Source of the DNA: Altererythrobacter xiamenensis
Lineage (GTDB): Bacteria > Pseudomonadota > Alphaproteobacteria > Sphingomonadales > Sphingomonadaceae
Direction of reading: 5' to 3'
Assembly: GCF_900177715.1 (NCBI RefSeq)
Contig: NZ_FXWG01000003.1
Location: forward strand, 310,001 to 374,000
DNA: 64,000 nt
Of the stretch, positions 44,048 through 51,791 are shown piece by piece. The notes beneath the pieces are model-generated. The model was not told the DNA's origin. It was given only the letters and a program-made list of their open reading frames with translations, and did not search any database. Position numbers and translations under genes: made by a program. Each line of letters starts with the position of its first letter. Within the stretch, counting starts at the first letter, position 1.

Positions 44048-44233
44048 ATGGCTCGCAGTAACAATTCGATTCAGCCCATGGCAGGTAGTGGCATGGCAAT
44101 GGGTCGCAAAAGACGGATCGGTTTGACAGTGGCATTGGTATTGATCGTGGCACTGGGGCTGGCCTGGTACGACGGAGGCGAGGAGCCGATCAGGCCGATC
44201 GTTCAGGATATTCCCGTGCCGGAGGGACGATAA
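44048..44233 (+). CDS. Small membrane-anchored protein of unknown function
   Basis: 61 residues if read from ATG 44048; internal ATGs at 44078 and 44093 are alternatives and the ribosome site is poor for all. One membrane helix (about residues 24-40), basic on the cytosolic side and ending in a short Pro/Glu/Asp tail. Its TAA meets the ATG of the next gene by one base, so the two are probably made together. Divergent from aroK. Confidence 0.5.
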   Translation: MARSNNSIQPMAGSGMAMGRKRRIGLTVALVLIVALGLAWYDGGEEPIRPIVQDIPVPEGR

Positions 44234-46080
44234 TGAAGAAGTGGCTGTGGGCGGGCAGTGCCGCCATTGCGCTCGGGGCGAGCCTCGCGATTGCGCAGGA
44301 CGCGCCCGAGAGCTTGCTGCCGCCGGGGTTCGACGATCCCGCTCCGGCGCCTTCGCCAACGCCCGCGCCGCGGCCGACACAGGCACCGGCGACACCGGCC
44401 GATCCGGCCGTGCCAGCAGCACCGGGCATACCGACTGTGCAGCCGCTCCCGGTCGGCCCGGGCGACGGAGAACAGGGCCCGGCACCCGATTTGAGCCGGC
44501 TTCCATCGCTGGAAGAGCTCGAATCGATGTCGACCGACGAACTCGACGAGCTGCTCGGGCTTAAACCGAAATTCGATATTCCGCCCGCTGCGCGGCGTTC
44601 GCTCGAACGTGTCGGGATACTCGCTCCGTCTGAAGGCGGACTGCCGACCGGTTCGCTCGCTTCGCAGCCCGCATCTCTCGTACGCGCAATCCTGCAAGGG
44701 ACGGATGGCCCGCTTGTCTCCCGGTGGGGACATATCCTTCTGCGCCGTGCGCTTGCTAGCCGCCTTGCTGCGCCCGAAGGCATGAATCCCGTGGAATTCG
44801 CTGCACTGCGCGCCAATGTACTCAACAGCATGGGCGAGCACGCTGCTGCCCGGGCGATTGCGCAGGACATCGATACCAGCAACTGGGACAATGCGCTGAC
44901 CGATGCCGCCCTCGACGCCTATGTCGGAACGGCGGATATCGTCGGTGCCTGTCCGGCAGTGCGGCTCAGCGGAACAGATCGCGATGATGCTTTCTGGTCC
45001 ATTCTACAGTCCATTTGTGCTGCATATGCGGGAGAGGAATCGCAGGCCGGGCGCCAGCTCGACCGGGCCCTTCGCCGCGAAGAGGCCCCGCGCATCGACC
45101 TGCTGCTCGCACAGCGCTACGCCGGTGCCGCAGGTCGTGGCCGCCGCGCTGTCGAGATCGAATGGGAAGGGGTCGAGGAGCTCAATCCCTGGCGCGCTGC
45201 GCTTGCCAATGCGGTCGGTGAGGAAATCCCCCAAGGGCTGCGCGATGACGCCGGGGCCTACTACGAACGCAGCTGGGCGACGGCCCCCATGCTTCCCCTC
45301 GCAGAGCGCGCCCGAAGCGCGGACAGGGCGGCCCGCGAAGGCATTCTTTCGGCTGACGCGATGGTCGATCTCTACAGCCAGATCTACGTTACCGAGGGGA
45401 TCGAGGGCGACGCCGCGCTCACCGCATCGTTGCTGCGTGATGGCTATGTCGCGGAAACCGGCGCAGACCGGTTCGCAGCGATAGAGACCATCTGGGGCGG
45501 AACGGACGAGCCCGACTACGGTCGAATGGTGCTTACGGCCTATGCTGCAGCCCGTTTGCCGGTCACCGATGCGCTCGCATCCTCGAGCGACAATATCATC
45601 GCTTCGATCCTCACGGCGGGTCTCGATCGTGATGCCGAAAACTGGTTGAGAGCCGTGCCGCAGGGCAGCCTGGCGTGGGCGCAGATCGCGGCGGCAAGGC
45701 CGGGCGACAATCGCATTGCCTCGCGCGAGGACATCGACGCCTTTATCGACGACGATGACAGCAGCGACTATCGCAAGTCGCACATGATGCTCGCCTCGCT
45801 CGCAGGCCTGGGGCGAATTGCGCAGGGTGACCTCAATGATTTCGTCGGGCGGACCGAGCTTAATCTCTCCCGCGAGAGCCGCTGGAGCCGGGCGATTACC
45901 CGTGCAGCAGAAGTCGATAACCGTGCACTTGTCGCAATGCTCGCTGGCCTCGGCATGCAGGGGGAGAGCTGGTCGCAGATGACGCCCCGGCATCTCTATC
46001 ACATCGTCTCGGCACTGAACCGCGTCGGACTCGATGCTGAAGCGCGCATGATCGCCGCGGAGGCGATCGCACGCGGATAG
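44233..46080 (+). CDS. Secreted helical-repeat protein of unknown function
   Basis: 615 residues. A signal peptide (cut near residue 21, LAIA-QDA) is followed by a Pro/Ala-rich linker (about residues 27-80), then a long all-helical region with repeated Ala/Leu pairs (LRANVLNSMGEHAAARAIAQ and similar), suggesting TPR-like or solenoid repeats. No catalytic motif is visible. The short membrane gene before it overlaps by one base and xerD follows after nine bases. Periplasmic location is inferred. Confidence 0.6.
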   Translation: MKKWLWAGSAAIALGASLAIAQDAPESLLPPGFDDPAPAPSPTPAPRPTQAPATPADPAVPAAPGIPTVQPLPVGPGDGEQGPAPDLSRLPSLEELESMSTDELDELLGLKPKFDIPPAARRSLERVGILAPSEGGLPTGSLASQPASLVRAILQGTDGPLVSRWGHILLRRALASRLAAPEGMNPVEFAALRANVLNSMGEHAAARAIAQDIDTSNWDNALTDAALDAYVGTADIVGACPAVRLSGTDRDDAFWSILQSICAAYAGEESQAGRQLDRALRREEAPRIDLLLAQRYAGAAGRGRRAVEIEWEGVEELNPWRAALANAVGEEIPQGLRDDAGAYYERSWATAPMLPLAERARSADRAAREGILSADAMVDLYSQIYVTEGIEGDAALTASLLRDGYVAETGADRFAAIETIWGGTDEPDYGRMVLTAYAAARLPVTDALASSSDNIIASILTAGLDRDAENWLRAVPQGSLAWAQIAAARPGDNRIASREDIDAFIDDDDSSDYRKSHMMLASLAGLGRIAQGDLNDFVGRTELNLSRESRWSRAITRAAEVDNRALVAMLAGLGMQGESWSQMTPRHLYHIVSALNRVGLDAEARMIAAEAIARG

Positions 46081-46089
46081 GGCTGGCGT

Positions 46090-46968
46090 ATGTCCGCCGC
46101 GATAGAAGACTTCCTCGACATGTTGGCCGCAGAACGCGGCGCAGCGGCCAATACGCTGGCCGCCTATCGTCGAGATCTAGAGGGGGCGGAAGAGGCGATC
46201 GGCGAACTCGTCAGCGCTGACCGCGAAAAGGTTTCGGGGCTCGCCGGGCAATGGTCACGCCTCGCGCCCTCGACAGTCGCTCGCAAGAGTTCGGCGCTGC
46301 GGCAGTTTTTCGGTTTCGCGGTGGACGAGGGCTGGCGTTCGGATGACCCCTCCGGCGCGTTGCCGCGCCCGCCCGCGCGCCGACCCCTGCCCAAGGTGCT
46401 ATCGCATGACGCGGTCGACAAGCTGTTCGCCCGCGCAGAGCTCGAGGCGGAAAGTGGAAAGCCAGCGGCAGTACGCCAGCTGACGCTGCTCGAATTGCTC
46501 TACGGCTCGGGCCTTCGCGCGACCGAGCTTGTCTCCCTGCCAGTCAGCGCGGTCCCGCGCGATGCGCCCATGCTCACGGTGATGGGGAAGGGTGGTCAGG
46601 CGCGGATGGTCCCTGTCAGCGATCGCGCGCGAGAAGCGCTCTCTCGCTGGATGCCCTTGCGCGACGACAAATCGCGTTACCTGTTTCCTTCTCGCGGCAA
46701 GCATCTGAGCCGCGTGCGGCTGTTCCAGATGCTCAAGGAACTTGCGGTGCGCGCCGATATCGCGCCCGAGGGAATCAGTCCACACGTGCTGCGCCATGCC
46801 TTCGCGACGCATTTGCTGGAGGGCGGGGCAGACCTGCGGGTGCTTCAGACGCTGCTCGGACATGCCGACATATCCACGACGCAGATTTACACTCATGTCG
46901 ACGCGGCGCGGCTGGTCGAGCTGGTCAATACGCGCCATCCTCTTGCCCGCGCGCGCACATCCGACTAG
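46090..46968 (+). CDS. xerD: Tyrosine recombinase XerD
   Basis: 292 residues, the length of Xer proteins that resolve chromosome dimers at dif with FtsK. N-terminal SAM-like DNA-binding domain, then the catalytic set: R in SGLRATEL, K in GKGGQAR, H-x-x-R in HVLRHAF, H in LGHADIST and the nucleophile in QIYTHVD. I prefer XerD over XerC from the neighbourhood (accA directly downstream is a known XerD pairing), not from sequence alone. It is a housekeeping protein, not a phage integrase. Confidence 0.85.
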   Translation: MSAAIEDFLDMLAAERGAAANTLAAYRRDLEGAEEAIGELVSADREKVSGLAGQWSRLAPSTVARKSSALRQFFGFAVDEGWRSDDPSGALPRPPARRPLPKVLSHDAVDKLFARAELEAESGKPAAVRQLTLLELLYGSGLRATELVSLPVSAVPRDAPMLTVMGKGGQARMVPVSDRAREALSRWMPLRDDKSRYLFPSRGKHLSRVRLFQMLKELAVRADIAPEGISPHVLRHAFATHLLEGGADLRVLQTLLGHADISTTQIYTHVDAARLVELVNTRHPLARARTSD

Positions 46969-46977
46969 CGGGATTGC

Positions 46978-47925
46978 ATGATTTCCTATCTCGACTTCGA
47001 GAAGCCCGTCGCCCAGCTCGACGAGCGCATTGCCGAACTTCGCGCTGCAGCCGAAAGCGACGAGGTCGATATCGCTGCTGAATTGAAGCGCCTCGAAACC
47101 AAGAGCGCGGACTTGCTCGCCAGCACCTATGCCTCGCTCACGCCGTGGCAGAAGACGCAGGTCGCGCGGCATCCCAATCGCCCGCATTTCCGCGATTTCG
47201 TCGAGCACGCGTTCGACGATTTCGTCCCGCTGGGCGGCGACCGCCTTTATGGCGACGATCAGGCGATACTGGGTGGTTTCGCCAAGCTCGACGGGCGCCG
47301 GATCATGCTCATCGGGCACGAGAAGGGGCATGACACGGAAACCCGCATCAAGCACAATTTTGGCATGGGCAAGCCGGAGGGTTATCGCAAGGCGATCCGC
47401 CTGATGGAACTTGCGGGGCGCTTCGGGCTCCCGGTGGTGACACTGGTCGATACCTCCGGGGCATTCCCCGGTGTTGAAGCGGAAGAACGCGGACAGGCGG
47501 AAGCCATCGCCCGCTCTACCGAAGCCTGCCTCGCTCTGCCGACCCCGATGGTCGCGACGATCGTGGGCGAGGGCGGTTCGGGCGGCGCAGTCGCTCTGGC
47601 GAGTGCCGAGCGCGTGTTGATGCTCGAACATGCGATCTATTCCGTGATCTCGCCCGAGGGATGCGCGTCTATCCTGTGGCGGACAGCCGAAAAGGCGGCC
47701 GATGCGGCGCAGGCGATGAAGGTTACCGCGCAACATCTCAAGCGCCTCAAGGTGATCGACCGGATCATCCGCGAGCCTGTCGGCGGTGCGCAACGCGACC
47801 CGGTTGCAACGGCCAAGTCGCTCGGCAAGGCGATCGGTGAGGAAATCGATGCTCTTTCGAACCTCCCGGCGGAGACGATTCGCCGGATGCGCGAAGAACG
47901 GTTCCTTCAGATAGGGGCCTCCTGA
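46978..47925 (+). CDS. accA: Acetyl-CoA carboxylase carboxyltransferase alpha subunit
   Basis: 315 residues. With AccD it transfers CO2 from carboxybiotin to acetyl-CoA, the committed step of fatty-acid synthesis. N-terminal YLDFEKPVAQLDERI and central LVDTSGAFPGVEAEERGQAE cut as LVDTSGAFPG and EERGQAEAIA, and GEGGSGGAVALA for acyl-CoA binding are typical. It starts nine bases after xerD. Confidence 0.96.
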   Translation: MISYLDFEKPVAQLDERIAELRAAAESDEVDIAAELKRLETKSADLLASTYASLTPWQKTQVARHPNRPHFRDFVEHAFDDFVPLGGDRLYGDDQAILGGFAKLDGRRIMLIGHEKGHDTETRIKHNFGMGKPEGYRKAIRLMELAGRFGLPVVTLVDTSGAFPGVEAEERGQAEAIARSTEACLALPTPMVATIVGEGGSGGAVALASAERVLMLEHAIYSVISPEGCASILWRTAEKAADAAQAMKVTAQHLKRLKVIDRIIREPVGGAQRDPVATAKSLGKAIGEEIDALSNLPAETIRRMREERFLQIGAS

Positions 47926-47939
47926 ATTAGTCCTCTTCG

Positions 47940-47965
47940 GGAACATCGCAGCCCTTTAAATGTTC
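47940..47965. promoter_or_regulatory. Possible stress-type promoter or operator before the M48 lipoprotein
   Basis: GGAAC (47940-47944), 16 bases and TGTT (47961-47964) weakly resemble the alphaproteobacterial EcfG pattern GGAAC-N16/17-CGTT, with one mismatch. GAACAT (47941-47946) and ATGTTC (47960-47965) also form an exact inverted repeat, so an operator is an alternative reading. Confidence 0.25.
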
Positions 47966-48032
47966 GAAAGCTGATGGAATAATCGGCGGTGAATGGTGGG
48001 CGCGGCCGTACGACCCAGGAGGACAATAAATA

Positions 48033-49511
48033 ATGGCATTTTCGACCAGAACGCTCGCTCTTGCAGCCGCAGCGCCGCTTTCGCTGGCGCTTTCAGGATG
48101 CATCGGCGGAGGAGATATTCCGAGCGCTTCCGCTCCGATAACTCAGTCCGAAGCCCAGCAGGGCGCGGAACTTCACCCGCAGCTTCTTGCCGAATTCGGC
48201 GGCGCGATGTCCGGCACACAGGCGCAATATGTCGAGCAGGTCGGCAAGAACATCGCGGTTCAGTCCGGCTTGGGCAATGCGCGCGATTCCTTCACGGTTT
48301 CTCTGGTAGACAGCTCGGTCAATAACGCATTCGCTATCCCCGGCGGCTATGTCTACACGACGCGCCAGCTGGTCGCGCTGATGGATAACGAGGCGGAATT
48401 GGCTGCGGTACTCGGCCACGAAGTCGCTCACGTCGCCGCGCGCCATTCGCAACGTCGCCAGCAGGCCGCGCAGCGCAATCAGATTGGCGGTATTCTCGGG
48501 GCGATCGCGAGTTCGATCCTGCTCGGCAACAGCGAAATCGGTAACACGCTTTCGCGCACATTCCTGCAGGGTTCGCAGCTGCTGACACTGAAATTCTCCC
48601 GCAGTCAGGAACTTCAGGCCGATGATCTCGGCATCCAGTATCTCGACAGTGCAGGCTATGATCCTGACGCGATGGGCACGGTTCTTGCGAGCCTAGCCCA
48701 GCAAAACGCGCTCGATGCGCAATTGCTCGGACGCGGTGACGCGAAGCTTCCCGAATGGGCTTCGACTCACCCCGATCCGGGCAGCCGTGTCCAGACAGCC
48801 CTGCAGAAAGCGCAACCGCTGGGTGATGGCGTCACCAACCAGGACACGTTCCTGACCCGGATAGATGGCCTGATCTATGGCGACAGTCCGTCGCAGGGCA
48901 TGATCGAGGGGCGGACCTTCATCCATCCCGAATTGCGCCTCGCCTTCACTGCGCCCTCGGGCTTCTACATGGTGAACGGCACCCGCGCCGTTTCGATCAA
49001 TGGCGAAAGCGGCAAGGCACAGATGACGCTGGCGCAGTATGGCGGCAATCTCGAGACTTACGTTCGCCAGCAATTTGCGGCCCTGGGCGGCGAGAACCAG
49101 CAGCTCGCTCCGTCGAATCTCGAACGCACAACGGTAAACGGCATTCCCGCAGCCTATGGCACGGCGCGAGTCAACAATGGCAATAGCCAGGTCGATGTGG
49201 TGATTTTCGCCTACGAGTTCTCGAATGACAGGGCTTATCACTTTGCCGCGATCACACCCGCCGGGCGCTCCGGCGTATTCTCGCCGATGTTCAATTCGAT
49301 GCGCCGGGTGAGCGATTCGGAAGCTGCAGGTATTATTCCGCGGCGCCTAGACGTCGTCACGGTGCGCAGTGGCGACACGGTCCAGTCGCTTGCCAATCGC
49401 ATGGCCTACGACAGTGCACAGGTCGAACGCTTCCGTGTGCTCAATTCTCTCGGCACCAACGATGTTCTGCGTGCCGGCCAGAAGGTAAAGATTGTCGTGC
49501 GCGGACGCTAA
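48033..49511 (+). CDS. M48-family zinc metalloprotease lipoprotein with C-terminal LysM-like region
   Basis: 492 residues. The signal peptide ends in the lipobox LSGC (about residue 23), so it should be lipid-anchored, probably facing the periplasm. Zinc site H-E-x-x-H is HEVAH (about residues 129-133) with a downstream third ligand region (QELQADDLG). The middle third resembles no known domain, and the last 55 residues (VRSGDTVQSLANRM...RAGQKVKIVV) match a LysM module that would hold peptidoglycan. It resembles BepA/LoiP-type outer-membrane quality-control proteases. Unlike BepA it lacks an obvious TPR region. Confidence 0.85.
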   Translation: MAFSTRTLALAAAAPLSLALSGCIGGGDIPSASAPITQSEAQQGAELHPQLLAEFGGAMSGTQAQYVEQVGKNIAVQSGLGNARDSFTVSLVDSSVNNAFAIPGGYVYTTRQLVALMDNEAELAAVLGHEVAHVAARHSQRRQQAAQRNQIGGILGAIASSILLGNSEIGNTLSRTFLQGSQLLTLKFSRSQELQADDLGIQYLDSAGYDPDAMGTVLASLAQQNALDAQLLGRGDAKLPEWASTHPDPGSRVQTALQKAQPLGDGVTNQDTFLTRIDGLIYGDSPSQGMIEGRTFIHPELRLAFTAPSGFYMVNGTRAVSINGESGKAQMTLAQYGGNLETYVRQQFAALGGENQQLAPSNLERTTVNGIPAAYGTARVNNGNSQVDVVIFAYEFSNDRAYHFAAITPAGRSGVFSPMFNSMRRVSDSEAAGIIPRRLDVVTVRSGDTVQSLANRMAYDSAQVERFRVLNSLGTNDVLRAGQKVKIVVRGR

Positions 49512-49562
49512 GTGCATTCCGACATGAGCAAGGCCCGGGCCAGAACCGGGCGCGCATAGAAA

Positions 49563-49598
49563 AAGGGCGGCGGGATCACTCCCACCGCCCTTCTTTCT
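49563..49598. terminator. Bidirectional terminator between the M48 gene and a Flp pilin gene
   Basis: AAGGGCGG (49563-49570) pairs with CCGCCCTT (49585-49592) and GGGA/TCCC extends it; TTCTTTCT follows on the plus strand, and A-runs precede it for the minus strand. It lies between two convergent genes. Confidence 0.7.
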
Positions 49599-49612
49599 GG
49601 GTAGAACCCGCC

Positions 49613-49792
49613 TTAGGCGACGGTGTTCGACTCGCTCATCTTGGTCGAGACGGTCGAGAAAGTCGTGCTGAGCTCGTTGCCGAGGCTCTGCATTGCAGTG
49701 ATCGCAGCAACAGCGATCAGTGCAGCAATCAGGCCGTATTCGATGGCGGTCGCGCCCTGCTCGTCCTTGAGCAGCTTGTTGAAGAACTTCAT
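49613..49792 (-). CDS. Flp/Fap-type pilin (first copy, 59 residues)
   Basis: Translating the minus strand from ATG 49792 (AGGAG six bases upstream) gives 59 residues. They begin MKFFNKLLKDEQG and continue ATAIEYGLIAALIAV. G13 before ATAIEYG is the cleavage site of class IVb prepilins, with the E+5/Y+6 pair conserved, and one hydrophobic helix follows. Flp pilins polymerise through the Tad/Cpa secretion machine into adhesive pili. No tad genes are in this window. A second, diverged copy lies 118 bases upstream. Confidence 0.85.
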   Translation of the reverse strand: MKFFNKLLKDEQGATAIEYGLIAALIAVAAITAMQSLGNELSTTFSTVSTKMSESNTVA

Positions 49793-49910
49793 TATTAGTC
49801 TCCTGGTTTCAGTCTTCGGTACCCGTGCCCGCCCGTTAAATTGCGAACAGACATCTGAGAGATAGCTGGCAGCTCTTGAGAAATTCCTAATTCAAGGCCT
49901 TTCGAAAAAG

Positions 49911-50099
49911 TTACTGCTCGTTCATCACCCCTTCGACCTTGTTCGTGACCACCGCCCAAAGACCGGTGTTTTCGTTCGCAACAGAATCGAACGCACCAAT
50001 GGAGGCAATCACGATCAAGCTCGCGATCAGGCCGTATTCGATGGCAGTTCCGCCGGAATTGTCGCTTCCGAAAGATTTCAGAAATGTCGTCAATTTCAT
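49911..50099 (-). CDS. Flp/Fap-type pilin-like protein (second copy, 62 residues)
   Basis: 62 residues from ATG 50099 (GGGTG upstream); ATG 50111 is an alternative. Prepilin site G-G-TAIEYGLIASLI is intact, with a TNKVEGVMN tail that differs from the first copy. Same orientation as the first pilin gene and 118 bases from it, so both may be expressed together or one may be a minor pilin. Divergent from the Nudix gene. Confidence 0.8.
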   Translation of the reverse strand: MKLTTFLKSFGSDNSGGTAIEYGLIASLIVIASIGAFDSVANENTGLWAVVTNKVEGVMNEQ

Positions 50100-50180
50100 G
50101 GAAACACCCATCAATACGTGTCTGACTGACGGCCTTTTCGTCCGGATTCAGTTAAGATTGTGTTGAAGGGGCGCGCGAAA

Positions 50181-50603
50181 ATGGAAAATAATCCGACATT
50201 CCGCCTGGTGGTGGCCGGCGCCCTGCACGATGCAGAAGGCCGGTGGCTGATGCATAAACGCCCATTGGAAAAGCATCATGGCGGTCTCTGGGAGTTCCCC
50301 GGCGGCAAGGTAGATCCAGGCGAAACCCCTGCAAATGCGTTGATTCGCGAACTTCACGAGGAACTGGGCATAGAGATCCGGGCGGAGGATCTCGTCCCGG
50401 CGGGTTTCGCGCAGGAAGCGCCCGGCGCCACACCTTCACCGATTGTAATTTTGCTTTACACAATTGCCCGCTGGACAGGTGAGCCCCAGCCGCTCGAAGG
50501 AGGTGATATAGAGTGGTTCCGCCCGGAAACGGCGTGCCGACTCGATCGACCGCCGCTCGATGTGTCGCTCTGTCGACATTTGTTTGGCCGGAATGGGCAA
50601 TAG
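50181..50603 (+). CDS. mutT: Nudix hydrolase, MutT-like (8-oxo-dGTP diphosphatase)
   Basis: 140 residues. The Nudix box is complete: G-x5-E then x7 and REL-x-EELGI within residues 38-60. The length and the N-terminal [19 protein letters not shown] match MutT, which removes oxidised dGTP from the nucleotide pool. A TTG at 50160 is an alternative start but ATG 50181 is preceded by AAGGGG. It lies 47 bases upstream of the tRNA gene. Confidence 0.88.
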   Translation: MENNPTFRLVVAGALHDAEGRWLMHKRPLEKHHGGLWEFPGGKVDPGETPANALIRELHEELGIEIRAEDLVPAGFAQEAPGATPSPIVILLYTIARWTGEPQPLEGGDIEWFRPETACRLDRPPLDVSLCRHLFGRNGQ

Positions 50604-50607
50604 GGGA

Positions 50608-50636
50608 TTGCCAAGCCGCCAAGGCCCCCTTATGTG
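50608..50636 (+). promoter_or_regulatory. Promoter of tRNA-Arg
   Basis: TTGCCA (50608-50613), exactly 17 bases, TATGTG (50631-50636), placing transcription start about 50643, seven bases before the mature 5' end. Confidence 0.5.
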
Positions 50637-50649
50637 CCGCCCCTCACGC

Positions 50650-50726
50650 GCGCCAGTAGCTCAGCTGGATAGAGTACCTGACTACGAATCAGGCGGTCGG
50701 AGGTTCGAATCCTTCCTGGCGCGCCA
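50650..50726 (+). tRNA. tRNA-Arg (anticodon ACG)
   Basis: 77 bases including an encoded CCA. Acceptor stem GCGCCAG (50650-50656) pairs with CTGGCGC (50716-50722). The anticodon stem CCTGA/TCAGG (50677-50681, 50689-... 50693) holds the loop CTACGAA with anticodon ACG at 50684-50686, read as ICG after deamination for CGU/CGC/CGA codons. The TPsiC segment GGTTCGAATCC is intact. Confidence 0.95.
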
Positions 50727-50727
50727 T

Positions 50728-50758
50728 AAAAAACCCATCCCTTCGGGGGTGGGTTTTT
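50728..50758 (+). terminator. Rho-independent terminator after tRNA-Arg
   Basis: A stem of about nine pairs (ACCCATCCC with GGGGTGGGT, one G-U) closes a TTCG loop and runs straight into seven T, flanked by A on the other side. Confidence 0.85.
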
Positions 50759-50780
50759 TTGTGCCCGGCTCAAGGGCAGA

Positions 50781-51185
50781 TCACTCCACCTGATCCTCCA
50801 GCGCGTGCATCTCTTCGTCGGAAAAGCCGAAGTGGTGGCCCGCCTCGTGAATGACGACGTGTTTCACCAGCGCTTCGAGCGCAACGCCGGTCTCTCGCAT
50901 TTCTAGAAGAAGAGGTTGGCGGAAAAGACTGATGACCGGCGGCATCCCGCCCGATTCCCAAACCGACTCTTCGGTAAGGGGCCGGCCTTCGTATAGCCCT
51001 GTCAGGTACCAGCGCTCCTCGTGATGCATTTCAACGGCAGCGAGCTGTTCTGCGCTGGCGAACTCTTCGATCCGCACGACTACGCCGGTCATCTGCTCGC
51101 GAAAAGCTGCGGGCATGCCAGCGATGGCCTCGGCCGCGATGGCTTCGAATTTTTCGGCAGCGGGGCCGGTCAGTGGACGGTCCAT
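50781..51185 (-). CDS. Small zincin-like metallopeptidase
   Basis: 134 residues from ATG 51185 (the open frame reaches 51428 but covers the hemerythrin gene's 5' end). Zinc motif H-E-x-G-H is in VIHEAGHHFGFSDEEM (about residues 113-128), with D/E in place for the third ligand, as in the PF06262 minimal zincins found next to many housekeeping genes. The family's substrate is unknown. Divergent from the hemerythrin gene. Confidence 0.8.
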   Translation of the reverse strand: MDRPLTGPAAEKFEAIAAEAIAGMPAAFREQMTGVVVRIEEFASAEQLAAVEMHHEERWYLTGLYEGRPLTEESVWESGGMPPVISLFRQPLLLEMRETGVALEALVKHVVIHEAGHHFGFSDEEMHALEDQVE

Positions 51186-51281
51186 GTCATTCGATATGGG
51201 GTTGACGCGCGCGGGGGGCAAGCAGGGGAACTTGTCCGCGTCTGACCCATTGATCGGGAAACATCTACAAGGAGACTTCCC

Positions 51282-51773
51282 ATGGCCGATTCCAGCGCAA
51301 TCTTCGATCGTCTCAAGCAGGATCACGACCGACATCGCGAGTTGCTCGACAAGATCGGCGAAACCTCGGGAGAGACGGAAGAGCGCAAGGAGCTCTTCAC
51401 CATGCTGACCAAGGAACTGAAGAGCCACGCGGCCGCCGAAGAGCAGGCGCTATATTCGACCATGCTGCGTAAACCGCCGACGACCGATGAAACGCGCCAC
51501 TCGGTGGCCGAGCATCACGAAATCGATGAGATGCTCAACGATCTCGCCGCGACCGACATGTCGACGGGCGCATGGTTGCAGAAGTTCAAGGACTTCGAAC
51601 ACCGCTACCGCCACCATATCGAGGAAGAGGAAGACGATCACTTCCCAGATTTTGCCGAGTATCTCGACGACAAGGATACGCAGCACATGGAAAAGGTCTT
51701 CCAGCGCCGCAAGGAGGAAGAAAAGGCCGAGGCCGAGGTAACTCCTGAGAAAAAGGAAGACGCCAAGGAGTAA
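51282..51773 (+). CDS. Hemerythrin HHE-domain protein
   Basis: 163 residues. A helical bundle with iron ligands spaced as in HHE proteins: HDRHRELL (about residue 16), HAAAEE (about 50), HHEIDE (about 79) and HHIEEEE (about 112). Such proteins bind oxygen or sense/repair NO and redox damage through a diiron centre. The last 25 residues are almost only Glu and Lys. AAGGAG precedes the ATG. The phospholipase D gene follows after 18 bases, so they may be co-transcribed. Confidence 0.88.
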   Translation: MADSSAIFDRLKQDHDRHRELLDKIGETSGETEERKELFTMLTKELKSHAAAEEQALYSTMLRKPPTTDETRHSVAEHHEIDEMLNDLAATDMSTGAWLQKFKDFEHRYRHHIEEEEDDHFPDFAEYLDDKDTQHMEKVFQRRKEEEKAEAEVTPEKKEDAKE

Positions 51774-51791
51774 TCCGCGAAGGAGGGGCGG

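Noticed and set aside
46090-46968. Tyrosine recombinase next to a tRNA gene region as a sign of an integrated element
   Set aside because: Length and neighbours fit XerD; the tRNA-Arg is 3.7 kb away with no repeat of its 3' end and no phage genes between.
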